Notes under the pieces: generated by a model
Databases searched by the model: none
What the model saw: only the letters and a program-made list of their open reading frames with translations
Told to the model about the DNA's origin: nothing
DNA from: Thiothrix nivea DSM 5205
GTDB taxonomy: Bacteria; Pseudomonadota; Gammaproteobacteria; Thiotrichales; Thiotrichaceae
DNA: 64,000 bases
Assembly (NCBI RefSeq): GCF_000260135.1
Contig: NZ_JH651384.1
Location: forward strand, 2,545,693 to 2,609,692
Direction: 5' to 3'
Made by a program: the position numbers and the translations under genes
In this document: in pieces, positions 45,458 to 53,175 of the stretch
Numbering within the stretch: the stretch's first letter is position 1
Layout: each line of letters begins with the position of its first letter

Positions 45458-47476
45458 ATGTGCGGTATCGGCGGAATTTTTCACAGCAATCCACAACAAA
45501 CAATCGACCCGCAACTGCTGGTTAACATGGCGGCGATCCAGCACCATCGTGGGCCGGATGGTTTCGGCTATCAGGTGATGGAAGATAAGGGCGTAGGCTT
45601 TTGCCATGCGCGTCTTTCCATCATCGATCTGAATGAAAACCGGGCGCGGCAACCGTTCGTGTCGCAGGACGGCAACGTGCTGATGGCGCACAACGGCGAG
45701 TTTTACGACTTCCAGGAAATCCGCGCCGAGCTGACCGCGCGTGGGGCACGTTTCATGAGCAAGAGCGATTCTGAAATCCTCCTGCACCTGTATCAGCGCG
45801 AAGGGCTGGCAGCGACTTTGCCAAAGCTGCGTGGTGAATTTGCGTTCGCCATTTACGACAGCGGCGAGGATGCGCTGTATCTGGTGCGTGACCGCTTCGG
45901 CATCAAGCCGCAGTACTGGACGCTGACGGAGGATGGCATTGTGTTCGGTTCCGAGCTGAAAGTGCTGTTTGCGCACCCGGCAGTCAAGCGCCAGTTCAGC
46001 GCCGCAGGTTTATATCACCAGCTGATGCAGACCATGGTTCCGGGAACGACTGCGTTCGAAGACATCCATCAGGTCAAGCCGGGCTATGTGGTGAAAATCG
46101 CGCGCAACAACGGCAAGCTGGACGTTTCCGAATGGAAATACTGGGATCTGGATTTCCCCAAAAAGGATGAGCGTCCGACCGAGTGGGACGAAAACGAGCA
46201 CATTGACAACATCCGCACCGCGCTGTTGCAAGCGGTGGAAGCACGCATGGTGGCGGATGTGCCGGTCGGCAGCTATTTGTCCGGCGGGATTGATTCCTGC
46301 GCGATCCTCGGTCTGGCCTCCGCTGTCAGCCAGAATCCGGTGAAAGCCTTCACCATCGGTTTCGATGACAAGCGTTACGACGAAACCCCGATCGCCACCG
46401 AAATGGCCGAAGCCACCGGCGCGCAGCAGGACGTGATGATGCTGTCCGGCAACGAGTTGTACGGCCATCTGGAAAAGACCCTGTGGCACACTGAACGCAC
46501 CGTCTACAACACGCTGGCGGTCGCCAAATACCTGATGAGCCAGCACGTCAACAAGGTGAATTACAAGGTGGTGATGACTGGCGAAGGTTCTGACGAACTG
46601 TTCGGCGGTTACCCCGCGTTTCGTCGTGACATGTTCCTGCACGGTCTGGAAGATATGCGTCCGGAAGACCGCGCCGAATGGGAAGCACTGCTGCAACAAA
46701 GCAACGAACTGGTACAGGGCGCGATGCTGGCCAAGGATCAGGTCGACGATGAATATCTGGATGAGGTGGTCGGTTTCACCCCAAGCTGCTTGCAACCGTG
46801 GCTGGCGTGCAGCCCGCTGGTCCCCGCGCTGCTGCACCCGGCATACCGTGAGGAACTGAAGGATTACGAACCGGGTAAAGCCATTGCCGAGACTTTGGAT
46901 AAAGAGCAATTGGAAGGCCGTCACGCTCTAGACAAGGCGCAATACGTTTGGATCAAGACCATGCTGGAAGGTCAGATCCTCACCTGGGGAGGTGACCGCG
47001 TGGACATGGCCAACTCGATGGAAGCCCGTCCTGCGTTCCTTGACCATCATCTGGCGGCGGCTGCCGTGCAGGTTCCGCCCGAGTTACGTATCAAGGGCAA
47101 GACCGAGAAATACGTGCTGCGTGAAGCCATGAAAGGTTTGCTGCCGGAAGTGCTCTACAAGCGCGAAAAATTCGCCTTCATGGCTCCGCCTGCGCACACC
47201 GATGATACCAAGTGGCAGCAGATGATGAAGCTGGCGGATAAGTATCTGTCAGACAAAGCGATTGACGCTGCTGGCTTGCTGGATAAGGACGGCGTAAAAG
47301 TGCTGTTTGCCCGCCACGATCTGCCGGAGACCACCGCTGCAGAAAAAGTGCAGATGGATGCAGTGATCAACCACCTGCTGGGTGTACAGATTTTACATCA
47401 GCACTTCGTGGCGACAGATGTGCCACAACAGGCAGCAGCGCGGGCGGAGGAGCTGGGTTGGCAAGTTCTGGCGTAA
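45458..47476 (+). CDS. asnB: AsnB-type glutamine-dependent amidotransferase
   Basis: A 672-residue protein. Mature Cys1 (after Met) of the class II glutaminase is in MCGIGGIFHSN, with HRGPDGFG and AHNGEFYDFQEIR. The synthetase half has the PP-loop SYLSGGIDSCAILG near residue 275 and GEGSDELFGGYPAFRRD. It is about 120 residues longer than E. coli AsnB (554), mostly in the C-terminal half, like the AsnB relatives found in biosynthetic clusters. It activates a carboxylate with ATP and amidates it. GAGGGGG precedes the ATG. It starts 13 bases after the carbamoyltransferase. Confidence 0.88.
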   Translation: MCGIGGIFHSNPQQTIDPQLLVNMAAIQHHRGPDGFGYQVMEDKGVGFCHARLSIIDLNENRARQPFVSQDGNVLMAHNGEFYDFQEIRAELTARGARFMSKSDSEILLHLYQREGLAATLPKLRGEFAFAIYDSGEDALYLVRDRFGIKPQYWTLTEDGIVFGSELKVLFAHPAVKRQFSAAGLYHQLMQTMVPGTTAFEDIHQVKPGYVVKIARNNGKLDVSEWKYWDLDFPKKDERPTEWDENEHIDNIRTALLQAVEARMVADVPVGSYLSGGIDSCAILGLASAVSQNPVKAFTIGFDDKRYDETPIATEMAEATGAQQDVMMLSGNELYGHLEKTLWHTERTVYNTLAVAKYLMSQHVNKVNYKVVMTGEGSDELFGGYPAFRRDMFLHGLEDMRPEDRAEWEALLQQSNELVQGAMLAKDQVDDEYLDEVVGFTPSCLQPWLACSPLVPALLHPAYREELKDYEPGKAIAETLDKEQLEGRHALDKAQYVWIKTMLEGQILTWGGDRVDMANSMEARPAFLDHHLAAAAVQVPPELRIKGKTEKYVLREAMKGLLPEVLYKREKFAFMAPPAHTDDTKWQQMMKLADKYLSDKAIDAAGLLDKDGVKVLFARHDLPETTAAEKVQMDAVINHLLGVQILHQHFVATDVPQQAAARAEELGWQVLA

Positions 47477-47501
47477 CACTTACCCGTGCGTTGGGAAAAT
47501 A

Positions 47502-47918
47502 GTGTCCTACCTATTGCTGTTCCTGTCGGCCTTACTGGCGGCAACCCTTTTCCCCGCCCAGTCGGAAACCGTGCTGGCGGGTTTGATCCTCAACCGGCAA
47601 CATTCCTTCTGGCCACTGATTGCAGTCGCTACTGTCGGTAACACGCTTGGCTCCATCATCAACTGGTGGTTGGGGCGCTATCTGGAACATTTCCACGACA
47701 AACGCTGGTTTCCGGTCAAGGCGGCGACGCTGGGGAGGGCGCAGGCGCAATTCCAACGTTATGGCTGGTGGTCGTTGCTGCTGAGTTGGATGCCGATTAT
47801 CGGCGACCCGCTGACGGTGGTGGCGGGGCTGATGCGGATGCCGTTGCTGCCGTTTGTGCTGGTGGTGGCATTGGCGAAGGGTGGGCGCTATCTGGTGTTG
47901 GGGTGGATGGTGGCGTAA
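47502..47918 (+). CDS. YqaA/DedA-like small membrane protein
   Basis: A 138-residue protein of four or five membrane segments with the DedA-like pattern LFPAQSETVLAGLI, VGNTLGSIINWWLGRY and the later SWMPIIGDPLTVVAGLMRM. The start is GTG with GGGAAAATA upstream; the longer open frame overlaps the asnB end and has no start signal. The family is linked to membrane homeostasis. It follows asnB by 25 bases and may be cotranscribed. Confidence 0.8.
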   Translation: MSYLLLFLSALLAATLFPAQSETVLAGLILNRQHSFWPLIAVATVGNTLGSIINWWLGRYLEHFHDKRWFPVKAATLGRAQAQFQRYGWWSLLLSWMPIIGDPLTVVAGLMRMPLLPFVLVVALAKGGRYLVLGWMVA

Positions 47919-47986
47919 ATGAAGTTCCCAAAATAGGTACGATCAGACCCAAAGTGGGACTCTTCTAGCTTTACTTGCAAATTTTA

Positions 47987-48014
47987 TTTAATGTAGTAAT
48001 GTTTCTACATTAAA
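47987..48014. promoter_or_regulatory. Inverted-repeat operator before the toxin-antitoxin pair
   Basis: TTTAATGTAG (47987-47996) and CTACATTAAA (48005-48014) form a perfect 10-bp inverted repeat with 8 bases between, 21 bases before the antitoxin ATG. Phd/YefM antitoxins bind such palindromes to repress their own operon. Confidence 0.7.
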
Positions 48015-48035
48015 GTCTATTAAGGAGGGTTTACC

Positions 48036-48290
48036 ATGATGACCACCCTGTCCAGCCGCGAATTCAATCAGGATGCCAGCAAAGCCAAAAAAGCCGCACT
48101 CAAGGGGCCGGTATTCATCACCGACCGGGGCAAGCCTGCGCACGTGTTACTGAGCATTGAGGAATATTTGCGCCTTACCAGCCAGCAACAAAGCATGGCT
48201 GAGCTGCTCTCCATGCCGGAAGCCAACGAAATCCAGTTTGAAGCACCGCGTTTGGGCGGGACGCTCTACAAGCCTGCGGAGTTTGATTGA
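48036..48290 (+). CDS. Phd/YefM-family antitoxin
   Basis: An 84-residue protein: the N-terminal DNA-binding half has MTTLSSREFNQDASKAKKAA and PVFITDRGKPAHVLLSIEEY, typical of Phd/YefM antitoxins; the C-terminal part would wrap the toxin. AAGGAGG lies 8 bases before the ATG. The toxin start overlaps its stop by 1 base. Confidence 0.88.
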   Translation: MMTTLSSREFNQDASKAKKAALKGPVFITDRGKPAHVLLSIEEYLRLTSQQQSMAELLSMPEANEIQFEAPRLGGTLYKPAEFD

Positions 48291-48706
48291 TGTACCTGCT
48301 GGACACCAACGTCGTCTCCGAACTGCGCAAAACCAAAACCGGCAAGGCTGATCCGAATGTTGTTGCATGGGCGCACAGTGTTTCCCCCGCCAGCCTGTTT
48401 ATCTCTGCCATCACCGTACTGGAGTTGGAAACCGGTATTTTACTGGTTGAACGCTGTGATGAAAGACAGGGGAAAACCTTGCGCCAATGGCTGGAAAATC
48501 AGGTGTTGCCTGCATTTGGGGAACGGATTCTGGCGGTGGATACGGCAGTCGCCCGCCAATGTGCCAGCCTGCATGTGCCTGATCCGTGTTCAGACCGCGA
48601 TGCGCTGATTGCCGCGACTGCGCTGGTGCACGGGATGACGGTTGTTACCCGGAATGTGGATGATTTCACGCCGACTGTTGTTGTGCTTTTGAATCCGTGG
48701 AAATAA
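48290..48706 (+). CDS. vapC: VapC/FitB-type PIN-domain toxin
   Basis: A 138-residue PIN ribonuclease. Acidic residues are in place: MYLLDTNVVSELRK (first Asp), ITVLELETGILLVER (Glu), CSDRDALIAATALVHG (Asp) and VTRNVDDF. It should cleave RNA when free of its antitoxin. The start overlaps the antitoxin stop (TGATG). A complete pair, unlike the PIN remnant at 42.0 kb. Confidence 0.88.
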   Translation: MYLLDTNVVSELRKTKTGKADPNVVAWAHSVSPASLFISAITVLELETGILLVERCDERQGKTLRQWLENQVLPAFGERILAVDTAVARQCASLHVPDPCSDRDALIAATALVHGMTVVTRNVDDFTPTVVVLLNPWK

Positions 48707-48741
48707 ACGGTCAGGCTGTTTTTGTGAGGATGTCGCGAATT

Positions 48742-48769
48742 TTGTCTGGGTGAGAGATACGGCTATACT
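48742..48769 (+). promoter_or_regulatory. Sigma-70-type promoter before the DUF433 remnant
   Basis: TTGTCT (48742-48747) and TATACT (48764-48769) are separated by 16 bases, 27 bases ahead of the DUF433 start. Confidence 0.5.
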
Positions 48770-48796
48770 GCATGACATCACCTATGGAGTTGCAGA

Positions 48797-48928
48797 ATGA
48801 AACTAGATCGCATTCAAATTGATCCAGAGCGTATGAACGGACAACCTTGCATCCGTGACTTGCGTCTGACTGTGCGTCGGGTTCTGGAACTGGTTGCCCT
48901 GTATCCAGACCGTAATGAGCTACAATAG
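48797..48928 (+). pseudogene. DUF433 antitoxin-like gene, truncated
   Basis: 43 codons, MKLDRIQIDPERMNGQPCIR, then DLRLTVRRVLELVALYPD, match the start of DUF433 proteins (usually about 75-110 residues), which often act as antitoxins of a PIN or DUF5615 toxin. A TAG follows NELQ where the family continues, and the downstream DNA does not resume it. No toxin partner is present. Confidence 0.7.
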
Positions 48929-49040
48929 GAATTCGCCTGGTGAGAGTTGTGGAGAAATTATCCCTCGCATCAGTTGCCCCATTCCGGTGCAACACTCCCC
49001 ACCAACGCCCCAACAAACCGCACACCTATTGGGTCACGCT

Positions 49041-49094
49041 CCACCCTCTTACCCCCTTCACCCCTTGTGGGGGAAGGGCTGGGGATGGGGGGAG
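49041..49094. repeat. GC-rich palindromic repeat, copy C
   Basis: CCCTTC and CCCC facing GGGG and GAAGGG with a TTGT core, followed by GGGGATGGGGGG. This is a shorter relative of copies A, B and D, just upstream of the sigma-54 promoter of nirB. The rest of 48929-49290 is the control region described separately. Confidence 0.55.
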
Positions 49095-49110
49095 TCGGCG
49101 CAGCCGCCAT

Positions 49111-49127
49111 TGGCACAACCTTTGCAT
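49111..49127 (+). promoter_or_regulatory. Sigma-54 promoter of the nirB operon
   Basis: TGGCAC (49111-49116), five bases, then TTGCAT (49122-49127): exactly the -24/-12 spacing of sigma-54 promoters (TGGCAC-N5-TTGC). Transcription should start near 49137, shortly before the first leader hairpin. An NtrC-type activator is implied but not encoded here. Confidence 0.85.
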
Positions 49128-49150
49128 ATAACCTCCCAACTGCTGCCCTC

Positions 49151-49195
49151 CGGTCAACGGCGACCGCCCGCAGCCCTACCACGCACCGTCGCGTG
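49151..49195 (+). promoter_or_regulatory. Two-hairpin ANTAR-type antitermination target, nirB leader
   Basis: Hairpin 1: CGGTC-AACGGC-GACCG (49151-49166). Hairpin 2: CACGC-ACCGTC-GCGTG (49180-49195). Both are 5-bp stems with six-base loops having A at position 1 and G at position 4, the recognition pattern of ANTAR RNA-binding proteins such as NasR. The intrinsic terminator follows 25 bases later. In Klebsiella, NasR bound to nitrate or nitrite prevents termination in the nasF leader. The same logic is inferred here. Confidence 0.85.
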
Positions 49196-49220
49196 ATCTG
49201 ACAACCATACGGGTAACGAA

Positions 49221-49271
49221 GCCCTGAACCTCCCGGCCATCTCCTCCGGCTCCGAGGTTCAGGGCTTTTTT
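49221..49271 (+). terminator. Intrinsic terminator in the nirB leader (attenuator)
   Basis: A perfect 12-bp stem, GCCCTGAACCTC (49221-49232) and GAGGTTCAGGGC (49254-49265), followed by six T. It lies only 20 bases before the nirB ATG, so it must be overcome for expression. Nearly the same stem recurs at 55150-55196. Confidence 0.92.
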
Positions 49272-49290
49272 GTTTTCAGGAGAAGCGAAA

Positions 49291-51729
49291 ATGCTGAAAG
49301 AAAATCTGGTACTGATCGGCAACGGCATGGCGGGTGTGCGCACCCTCGAAGAACTGCTCAAGCTCGACCCCGACCACCATTACGACATCACGGTGTTCGG
49401 CGAAGAACCCTACGGCAACTACAACCGCATCATGTTGTCGCCGGTACTCGCCAGTGAAAAGACCATCGAGCAGATCATGCTCAACGATGAACAGTGGTAC
49501 ATCGACAATGGCATCACCCTGCACAAGGGTAAAAAGGTGGAAGAAATCAACCGCGCCCGCCGCGAAGTGATCGCCACCGATGGCACGGTAGCCAAATACG
49601 ACCGACTGATCATCGCCACCGGTTCGCTGCCGTTCATGCTGCCACTACCGGGTGCAGACAAACAGGGGGTCATCGGATTCCGCGACATCAAGGACGTGGA
49701 TACGATGCTGGATGCTGCCCAACGGTATAAAAAGGCAGCCGTGATCGGCGGCGGCCTGCTGGGTTTGGAAGCCGCCAACGGCCTGATCAAGCAAGGCATG
49801 GATGTCACCGTCATCCACCTGCCCGATACCCTGATGGAACGCCAGCTCGACAAGCCAGCTGCACAAATGCTGCAAAAGTCGCTGGAAGAGCGTGGCATGA
49901 AGTTCCTGATGGAACACAACACCGCCGAAATCATGGGCGGCGAGCGCGTCACCGGCCTGCGCTTCAAGAACGGCGTTGAAATCGAAGCCGATCTGGTGGT
50001 GATGGCGGTCGGTATCAAGCCCAACATTGAGCTGGCCAAATCCGCCGGACTCCACTGCGAACGCGGCATCGTAGTCAGCGACACCATGCAGACCATCACC
50101 GACCCGAAAATCTACGCCATCGGCGAATGCGTGCAGCATCGTGGCATCGCTTACGGGCTGGTCGCGCCACTGTTCGAGCAGGGCAAAGTTGCCGCCAACC
50201 ATCTGGCCAAACATGGCATTGCCCGCTACGAAGGCACCGTCACCTCCACCAAGCTGAAAGTGACCGGCATCGAACTGTTCTCTGCGGGTGATTTCACCGG
50301 TAATGACAAGACCGAAGACATCGTGTTCAAGGATGCCGCCTCTGGCACATACAAAAGAATCGTGTTGCAGGACAACCAGATCAAGGGCGCGGTTCTGTAC
50401 GGTGACACCGTGGACGGCAGTTGGTATTTCCAGCTGATGAAAGACGGCACCGACGTTTCCGCCTTCCGCGACACCCTGATGTTCGGACAAGCGCATCTGG
50501 GCGATTCCGGCCACAACCCGGAAACCCGCGTAGCCAGCTTGCCGGATGACGCTGAAATCTGCGGCTGCAACGGCGTATGCAAAGGCGACATCGTAAAGGC
50601 GATCACCGAAAAAAAGCTGTTCACGCTGGATGACGTGCGTGCCCATACCAAAGCGTCCGCCTCCTGTGGCTCCTGTACCGGCTTGGTGGAATCGCTGCTG
50701 GCGCACACCGTCGGTGGTGACTACAACAAAACGCCTACCAGCAAGCCGTTGTGCAAATGTACCGATGCTACCCACGATCAGGTGCGTTCCGGCATCCTCC
50801 AGCACGGGCTGAAAACCATGCAAGCGGTGCGTGACCACTTCGAGTGGATCACGCCGGACGGCTGCCCATCCTGCCGCAACTCGCTCAACTACTACCTGCT
50901 GTGCGCCTGGCCGACCGAGTATCAGGACGACGCGCAATCCCGTTTCATCAACGAACGCGCCCACGGCAACATCCAGAAAGACGGCACCTACTCCGTGGTT
51001 CCGCGCATGTTCGGCGGCATGTGCACCTCCGACCAGCTTCGCGCTATTGCCGATGTTGCCGACAAGTTTCAGGTGCCGACCATGAAAGTCACCGGCGGCC
51101 AGCGCATCGACATGTTCGGCATCCAGAAAGAACAGCTTCCCGCCATCTGGAAAGACCTGACCGCCGCCGGATTCGTTTCCGGCCACGCCTACGGCAAAGC
51201 CATGCGCACGGTGAAAACCTGTGTGGGCAGCGAATGGTGCCGTTTCGGCACACAGGATTCCACCGGCCTCGGCGTCAAGCTGGAAGAACTCACCTGGGGT
51301 TCGTGGATGCCGCACAAGTTCAAGCTGGCCGTGTCCGGCTGCCCACGCAACTGCGCGGAAGCCACCATCAAGGACTTCGGCGTGGTATGTGTGGATTCCG
51401 GCTACGAACTGCACATCGGCGGCAACGGCGGCATCAAGGTGCGCGTCACCGACCTGCTGACCAAGGTCGAAACCGAAGAGGAAGTGTTGGAATACTGCGG
51501 CGCATTCTGCCAGTTCTACCGCGAAGACGCCCATTATCTGGAACGTACCGCCCCGTGGGTTGAGCGTGTCGGCCTCGACAAGATCAAGAAGGCGCTGGCC
51601 GACGAAGCCAACCGCAAGGAACTGCACGCCCGCTTCCTGGTTTCCCAGCAGCCTGCCCAGATCGACCCGTGGAAACAGCGAGCCGAAGGTGCGGAAGCCA
51701 ATGAATTCACCCCGATCACCATCGGTTAA
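49291..51729 (+). CDS. nirB: Assimilatory nitrite reductase (NADH), large subunit
   Basis: An 812-residue cytoplasmic enzyme reducing nitrite to ammonium. Domains in order: FAD/NAD pyridine nucleotide oxidoreductase (NLVLIGNGMAGVRTLEELL, AAVIGGGLLGLEAANGL), a BFD-like [2Fe-2S] segment (CGCNGVCKGDI with ASCGSCTGLV), the sulfite/nitrite reductase ferredoxin-like half domain, and the siroheme/[4Fe-4S] ligands in CVGSEWCRFG and SGCPRNCAEA. The start was set by AGGAGAAG ahead of ATG; family members begin like this. It is controlled by a sigma-54 promoter and an antitermination leader. nirD follows after 19 bases. Confidence 0.95.
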   Translation: MLKENLVLIGNGMAGVRTLEELLKLDPDHHYDITVFGEEPYGNYNRIMLSPVLASEKTIEQIMLNDEQWYIDNGITLHKGKKVEEINRARREVIATDGTVAKYDRLIIATGSLPFMLPLPGADKQGVIGFRDIKDVDTMLDAAQRYKKAAVIGGGLLGLEAANGLIKQGMDVTVIHLPDTLMERQLDKPAAQMLQKSLEERGMKFLMEHNTAEIMGGERVTGLRFKNGVEIEADLVVMAVGIKPNIELAKSAGLHCERGIVVSDTMQTITDPKIYAIGECVQHRGIAYGLVAPLFEQGKVAANHLAKHGIARYEGTVTSTKLKVTGIELFSAGDFTGNDKTEDIVFKDAASGTYKRIVLQDNQIKGAVLYGDTVDGSWYFQLMKDGTDVSAFRDTLMFGQAHLGDSGHNPETRVASLPDDAEICGCNGVCKGDIVKAITEKKLFTLDDVRAHTKASASCGSCTGLVESLLAHTVGGDYNKTPTSKPLCKCTDATHDQVRSGILQHGLKTMQAVRDHFEWITPDGCPSCRNSLNYYLLCAWPTEYQDDAQSRFINERAHGNIQKDGTYSVVPRMFGGMCTSDQLRAIADVADKFQVPTMKVTGGQRIDMFGIQKEQLPAIWKDLTAAGFVSGHAYGKAMRTVKTCVGSEWCRFGTQDSTGLGVKLEELTWGSWMPHKFKLAVSGCPRNCAEATIKDFGVVCVDSGYELHIGGNGGIKVRVTDLLTKVETEEEVLEYCGAFCQFYREDAHYLERTAPWVERVGLDKIKKALADEANRKELHARFLVSQQPAQIDPWKQRAEGAEANEFTPITIG

Positions 51730-51748
51730 CCCCTCGGAGAAACAGATT

Positions 51749-52075
51749 ATGTCCAACTGGATTGAAATTGTTGAATTGGAAAGTATCCCGGTGCTGGGTT
51801 CACGTGTTGTCAAAACGCCTGACATGAACATCGCCGTATTCCGGGGCCGTGATGATCAGGTATACGCCATCCGCGACGCCTGCCCGCACAAGAACGGCCC
51901 CTTGTCACAGGGCATCATGCACGGTTCCACCGTCACCTGCCCGCTGCACAACTGGAAAATTGACCTCACCAGCGGTCAGGCGATGGGACCGGATGAGGGG
52001 TGTACCAATGTGTTCGCTACCAAGGTCGAGAATGGAAAAGTGTTTTTGCAATTGGCAGTGGGAGCTGCCGCGTAA
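51749..52075 (+). CDS. nirD: Nitrite reductase (NADH), small subunit
   Basis: A 108-residue Rieske-fold subunit. Full Rieske ligands are visible: CPHKNG and CPLHNW (Cys-x-His and Cys-x2-His), so it probably binds a [2Fe-2S] cluster, which E. coli NirD does not. It starts 19 bases after nirB and is followed by the nitrite channel gene. Confidence 0.92.
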   Translation: MSNWIEIVELESIPVLGSRVVKTPDMNIAVFRGRDDQVYAIRDACPHKNGPLSQGIMHGSTVTCPLHNWKIDLTSGQAMGPDEGCTNVFATKVENGKVFLQLAVGAAA

Positions 52076-52106
52076 GTTTTTTGACTGTAGAACGGAGTAA
52101 AGAGCC

Positions 52107-52967
52107 ATGTCTTATTTAGAACCAACCGAGTTCGTATCGAAAATGGTCGACCAAGGTGAGTCGAAAGTATACATGTCCACCAAGGACACCCTGATCCGCG
52201 CCTTCATGGCGGGGGCGATCCTGGCGCTCGCCGCCGTATTCGCCATCACGGTCGCCACCAAAACCGGTTCACCGTTAGTTGGCGCGCTGCTGTTCCCGGT
52301 CGGTTTCATCATGCTTTACCTGATGAAATTCGACCTGCTGACCGGTGTATTCACCTTGGTGCCACTGGCGCTGATCGACAAACGCCCCGGCGTAACCGTT
52401 GGCGGCGTGCTGCGTAACTGGGGTCTGGTGTTCATCGGTAACTTTGCCGGGGCGCTGACCGTTGCGTTCATGATGTCCTTCATCCTCACCTACGGTTACA
52501 ACACCGATGGCGGCGACATTGCGGAAAAGGTTTCCAAAATCGGCGAATCGCGCGTATTGGGCTATGCAGCACACGGCGCGGATGGCTGGTTTACCATTTT
52601 CATTCGCGGCATCCTGTGCAACTGGATGGTGTCCATGGGCGTGGTCGGCGCGATGATTTCCTCCTCCGCCACTGGCAAGATGATGGCGATGTGGATGCCG
52701 ATCATGCTGTTCTTCTTCATGGGCTTTGAGCATTCCATCGTCAACATGTTCCTGTTCCCGTTCTCCATGATCATGGGCGGCAACTTCACCTTCATGGAAT
52801 ACATGGTCTGGAACGAACTGCCTACCGCGTTGGGCAATCTGGTGGGTGGCTTCCTGTTGGTCGGCCTGCCGCTGTATTACACGCATGTTCGCACCAGCCC
52901 GGAGCGTATTCTGAAGAATAAGCCGGACGCCAAAGCAAAAACCGAGTCTGTGTTCAAACATGCCTGA
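52107..52967 (+). CDS. nirC: Formate/nitrite transporter family channel (NirC-like)
   Basis: A 286-residue membrane protein of the FNT family with six helices. Typical blocks: FMAGAILALAAVFAITVATK, GALLFPVGFIMLYLM, NWGLVFIGNFAGAL, and MGFEHSIVNMFLFPFSMIMG. Linkage to nirBD points to nitrite as substrate. GGAG precedes the ATG; it lies 31 bases after nirD. A G-rich tandem repeat (on the minus strand) follows its stop. Confidence 0.9.
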   Translation: MSYLEPTEFVSKMVDQGESKVYMSTKDTLIRAFMAGAILALAAVFAITVATKTGSPLVGALLFPVGFIMLYLMKFDLLTGVFTLVPLALIDKRPGVTVGGVLRNWGLVFIGNFAGALTVAFMMSFILTYGYNTDGGDIAEKVSKIGESRVLGYAAHGADGWFTIFIRGILCNWMVSMGVVGAMISSSATGKMMAMWMPIMLFFFMGFEHSIVNMFLFPFSMIMGGNFTFMEYMVWNELPTALGNLVGGFLLVGLPLYYTHVRTSPERILKNKPDAKAKTESVFKHA

Positions 52968-52986
52968 TGGTAGTTCCTTCCCCCCC

Positions 52987-53071
52987 CCTTCCCCAACCCT
53001 TCCCCAACCCTTCCCCAACCCTTCCCCAACCCTTCCCCAACCCTTCCCCAACCCTTCCCCAACCCTTCCCC
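52987..53071. repeat. 11-bp tandem repeat with G-quadruplex potential
   Basis: The unit CCTTCCCCAAC occurs seven times in perfect register from 52987, plus an eighth partial copy. On the minus strand it reads as repeating GGGG and GGG runs separated by two bases, which fits the canonical G-quadruplex pattern several times over. It lies in the nirC-kinase spacer and runs into copy D of the GC-rich repeat. Confidence 0.9.
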
Positions 53072-53159
53072 CGCAAGGGGGGCAGGGAGTTAAGACGCTC
53101 CCTGAACAGAGCGCCTCTTACTCCTTCCCCCCCTTGCGGGGGAAGGCCGGGATGGGGGG
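53064..53159. repeat. GC-rich palindromic repeat, copy D
   Basis: Two facing hairpins: CCTTCCCCC-GCAA-GGGGGG on the left and CCTTCCCCCCC-TTGC-GGGGGAAGG on the right, with a partly self-complementary middle (TTAAGACGC and GCGCCTCTTA). It is related to copies A-C and ends 16 bases before the kinase start. Confidence 0.65.
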
Positions 53160-53175
53160 TAACGACTTCACACGT

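Noticed and set aside
49645-51831. 728-codon open frame antisense to nirB
   Set aside because: It is the mirror of a GC-rich gene with strong codon bias; the nirB frame has all cofactor motifs and the antisense product has none.
52987-53071. CRISPR array
   Set aside because: The units are 11 bases, directly joined, with no spacers.
52960-53175. N-terminal extension of the PP2C/kinase gene through the Pro-rich tandem repeat
   Set aside because: The extension is only repeat DNA translated (PNPSPTLPQPF repeats). PP2C proteins start close to the ATG at 53176, and no ribosome site fits the longer form.
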